Shown in pieces: positions 4,838 to 5,636 of a stretch of DNA of 5,636 nucleotides; position 1 is the first letter of the stretch; the number at the start of each line of letters is the position of its first letter. This DNA is from Candidatus Methanophagales archaeon (GTDB taxonomy: Archaea; Halobacteriota; Syntropharchaeia; Alkanophagales; Methanospirareceae). The notes beneath the pieces are model-generated. The model saw only the letters and a list, made by a program, of their open reading frames with translations, ran no database searches and had not been told where the DNA came from. The stretch is from contig PIXU01000243.1 in NCBI GenBank assembly GCA_003601795.1, forward strand, positions 1 to 5,636. The letters are read 5' to 3'. The translations under genes and the position numbers were made by a program.

Positions 4838-5586
4838 TCGAGTCAAGTATAGTCAAAGAGGTGTTTCTCCCCAATAGAGGGAGTTGCCTTTGCGGCAGAT
4901 ATTTCAATGACCTCACGAAGACGATATTTAAACACCACAAATTCCCTATCGAGGAGATGTTCTACATCGTGAAGGAGATGTAGAATAAGAGTACCTTGCA
5001 GATATCTAAGGAGCTCGGAAGGAAGTACGATTCCGTATTGGCTTTCGTAAGAGAGGTGCAATAGATTGGAGAGAAGATAGAGGGGGAACAATCTTGAAAG
5101 ACCTCATAGAGATCTATATTACGGCAGGAGAGAAGGGGTTAAGCAAGATAGACCCCGCAGAAGAGGCTTAAGAAGGAGAGGTAGAGGGACATACGATGGA
5201 GATAAACCACTAGTGCAGACATTTACTGAAAGGAGAGGGAAAACAAGGTTCTTTGTCAAAAGGAACCTATCAAGAGACGATACGAAAAAGACGTTTAAAA
5301 CAGTCGATGAGGGTGAGATAAGGGTTAATACCTGAATATTCGATATACGAGGGGGTAATAGAGGGGAAAACGTAAAGGAGCACAGATTCGTGAATCATTC
5401 GGAAGAATATGCAAAGGATGGTGTGCATGTGAACACTGCTGAAAACAGACACGCCTGAGAGCATGGCTGAGAAAATTCAGAAGTGTATCAAAGCACTATC
5501 TGGGCAAGTACATCCCATTCTTTGAGCTCTTGTTCAACTCGAAGAAAACTTGGTTTCCATCCATCATTCTGTTCTTGATGGCTTAG
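4838..5586 (+). pseudogene. IS1595-family (ISXO2-like) transposase, multiply broken
   Basis: Pieces in three frames join into one transposase. The first piece has C-x-C-G-R-Y-F-N-D-L-T-K-T-I-F (from 4885, second half of the zinc-ribbon), H-H-K-F-P-I-E-E-M-F-Y-I-V-K-E-M and a helix-turn-helix-like I-S-K-E-L-G-R-K-Y-D-S-V. The next frame has A-G-E-K-G-L (from ~5094). Then come R-G-L-R-R-R-G-R-G-T-Y-D-G-D-K-P, R-F-F-V-K-R-N-L-S-R-D and H-R-F-V-N-H-S-E-E-Y-A-K-D-G-V-H-V-N-T-A-E-N-R (from 5162). The last frame has K-F-R-S-V-S-K-H-Y-L-G-K-Y-I-P-F-F-E (from ~5473) and ends at TAG 5584-5586. The H-x-x-V-N-H-S-x-E-Y and H-V-N-T-x-E-N-R motifs are typical of the ISXO2-like DDE domain. There are in-frame stops at 4981, 5062 and 5333 and at least three frame changes; the N-terminus is degraded, and V-E-I-D-E has become L-I-E-I-Y, losing a catalytic acid. 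It is inactive. Confidence 0.85.
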
Positions 5587-5587
5587 G

Positions 5588-5598
5588 GGAATGAGCGT
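5588..5598. repeat. Right 11-bp inverted repeat flanking the IS1595-like remnant
   Basis: GGAATGAGCGT is the exact reverse complement of 4773-4783 and starts two bases after the transposase stop codon, a normal position for the right end of a short IS. Confidence 0.5.
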
Positions 5599-5636
5599 TA
5601 TACTTTTTATGCCTCTTCAGCGTTGCAAGTAAAACA

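Larger units (their letters stand above)
4773..5598 (+). mobile_element. Decayed IS1595 (ISXO2-like) insertion sequence
   Basis: The proposed extent (about 826 bases) runs between the 11-bp inverted repeats and contains the broken transposase. The size suits a short single-gene IS of this family. The right repeat begins two bases after the transposase stop. If the left boundary is right, the element inserted 38 bases before the first operon gene, between its ribosome-binding site and any original promoter. The boundaries are less certain than the transposase itself. Confidence 0.55.

Noticed and set aside
4707..5464. Minus-strand frames of 64-82 codons across the right-hand region
   Set aside because: They run antisense to the IS1595-like transposase remnant, whose plus-strand motifs are unmistakable.
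1..5636. tRNA, rRNA and CRISPR arrays
   Set aside because: No cloverleaf motifs, rRNA-like stretches or regularly spaced repeats were seen on either strand.

Overview
The window reads as archaeal, most likely a Halobacteriota/methanogen-related lineage such as ANME-1 (Methanophagales). The supporting evidence is a PGF-type archaeosortase anchor, N-glycosylation sequon-rich secreted proteins, an AF2212-like (DUF104) antitoxin, an archaeal TATA box, and a C-terminal surface domain that I recall from methanogen and ANME genomes. The lineage is an inference from recall, not a search result.

Layout. Positions 1-205 (+ strand) hold a toxin-antitoxin remnant: a 47-aa DUF104 antitoxin with a perfect Shine-Dalgarno, then the first ~16 codons of a PIN toxin cut off before its first catalytic Asp. 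Positions ~205-357 (- strand) are an internal scrap of an IS110-family transposase, which abuts and slightly overlaps the end of the next gene. Positions 348-4734 (- strand) form a tight operon of cell-surface proteins, transcribed right to left: a surface protein with a Cys/Trp-rich domain, Thr-Pro linker and PGF anchor (broken by a single-base frameshift); a membrane-anchored HEAT-repeat protein; a previously untracked 37-aa ORF that overlaps both neighbours by ATGA; and a 797-aa secreted GH17-like glycoside hydrolase. Positions ~4773-5598 are a badly decayed IS1595/ISXO2-like element on the + strand, bounded by an 11-bp inverted repeat. The last 38 bases show nothing recognisable.

How the parts fit. 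The first and last operon genes carry the same ~140-residue domain with identically spaced cysteines. In one it is wall-anchored on a Pro-rich stalk; in the other it is fused to a glucanase-like TIM barrel. The first two genes share a near-identical C-terminal membrane anchor. This suggests a surface or extracellular-matrix polysaccharide module whose parts were assembled by domain shuffling. Both edges of the operon are mobile-element scars: one may supply the last codons and the stop of the hydrolase, and the other may contain the operon's TATA box.
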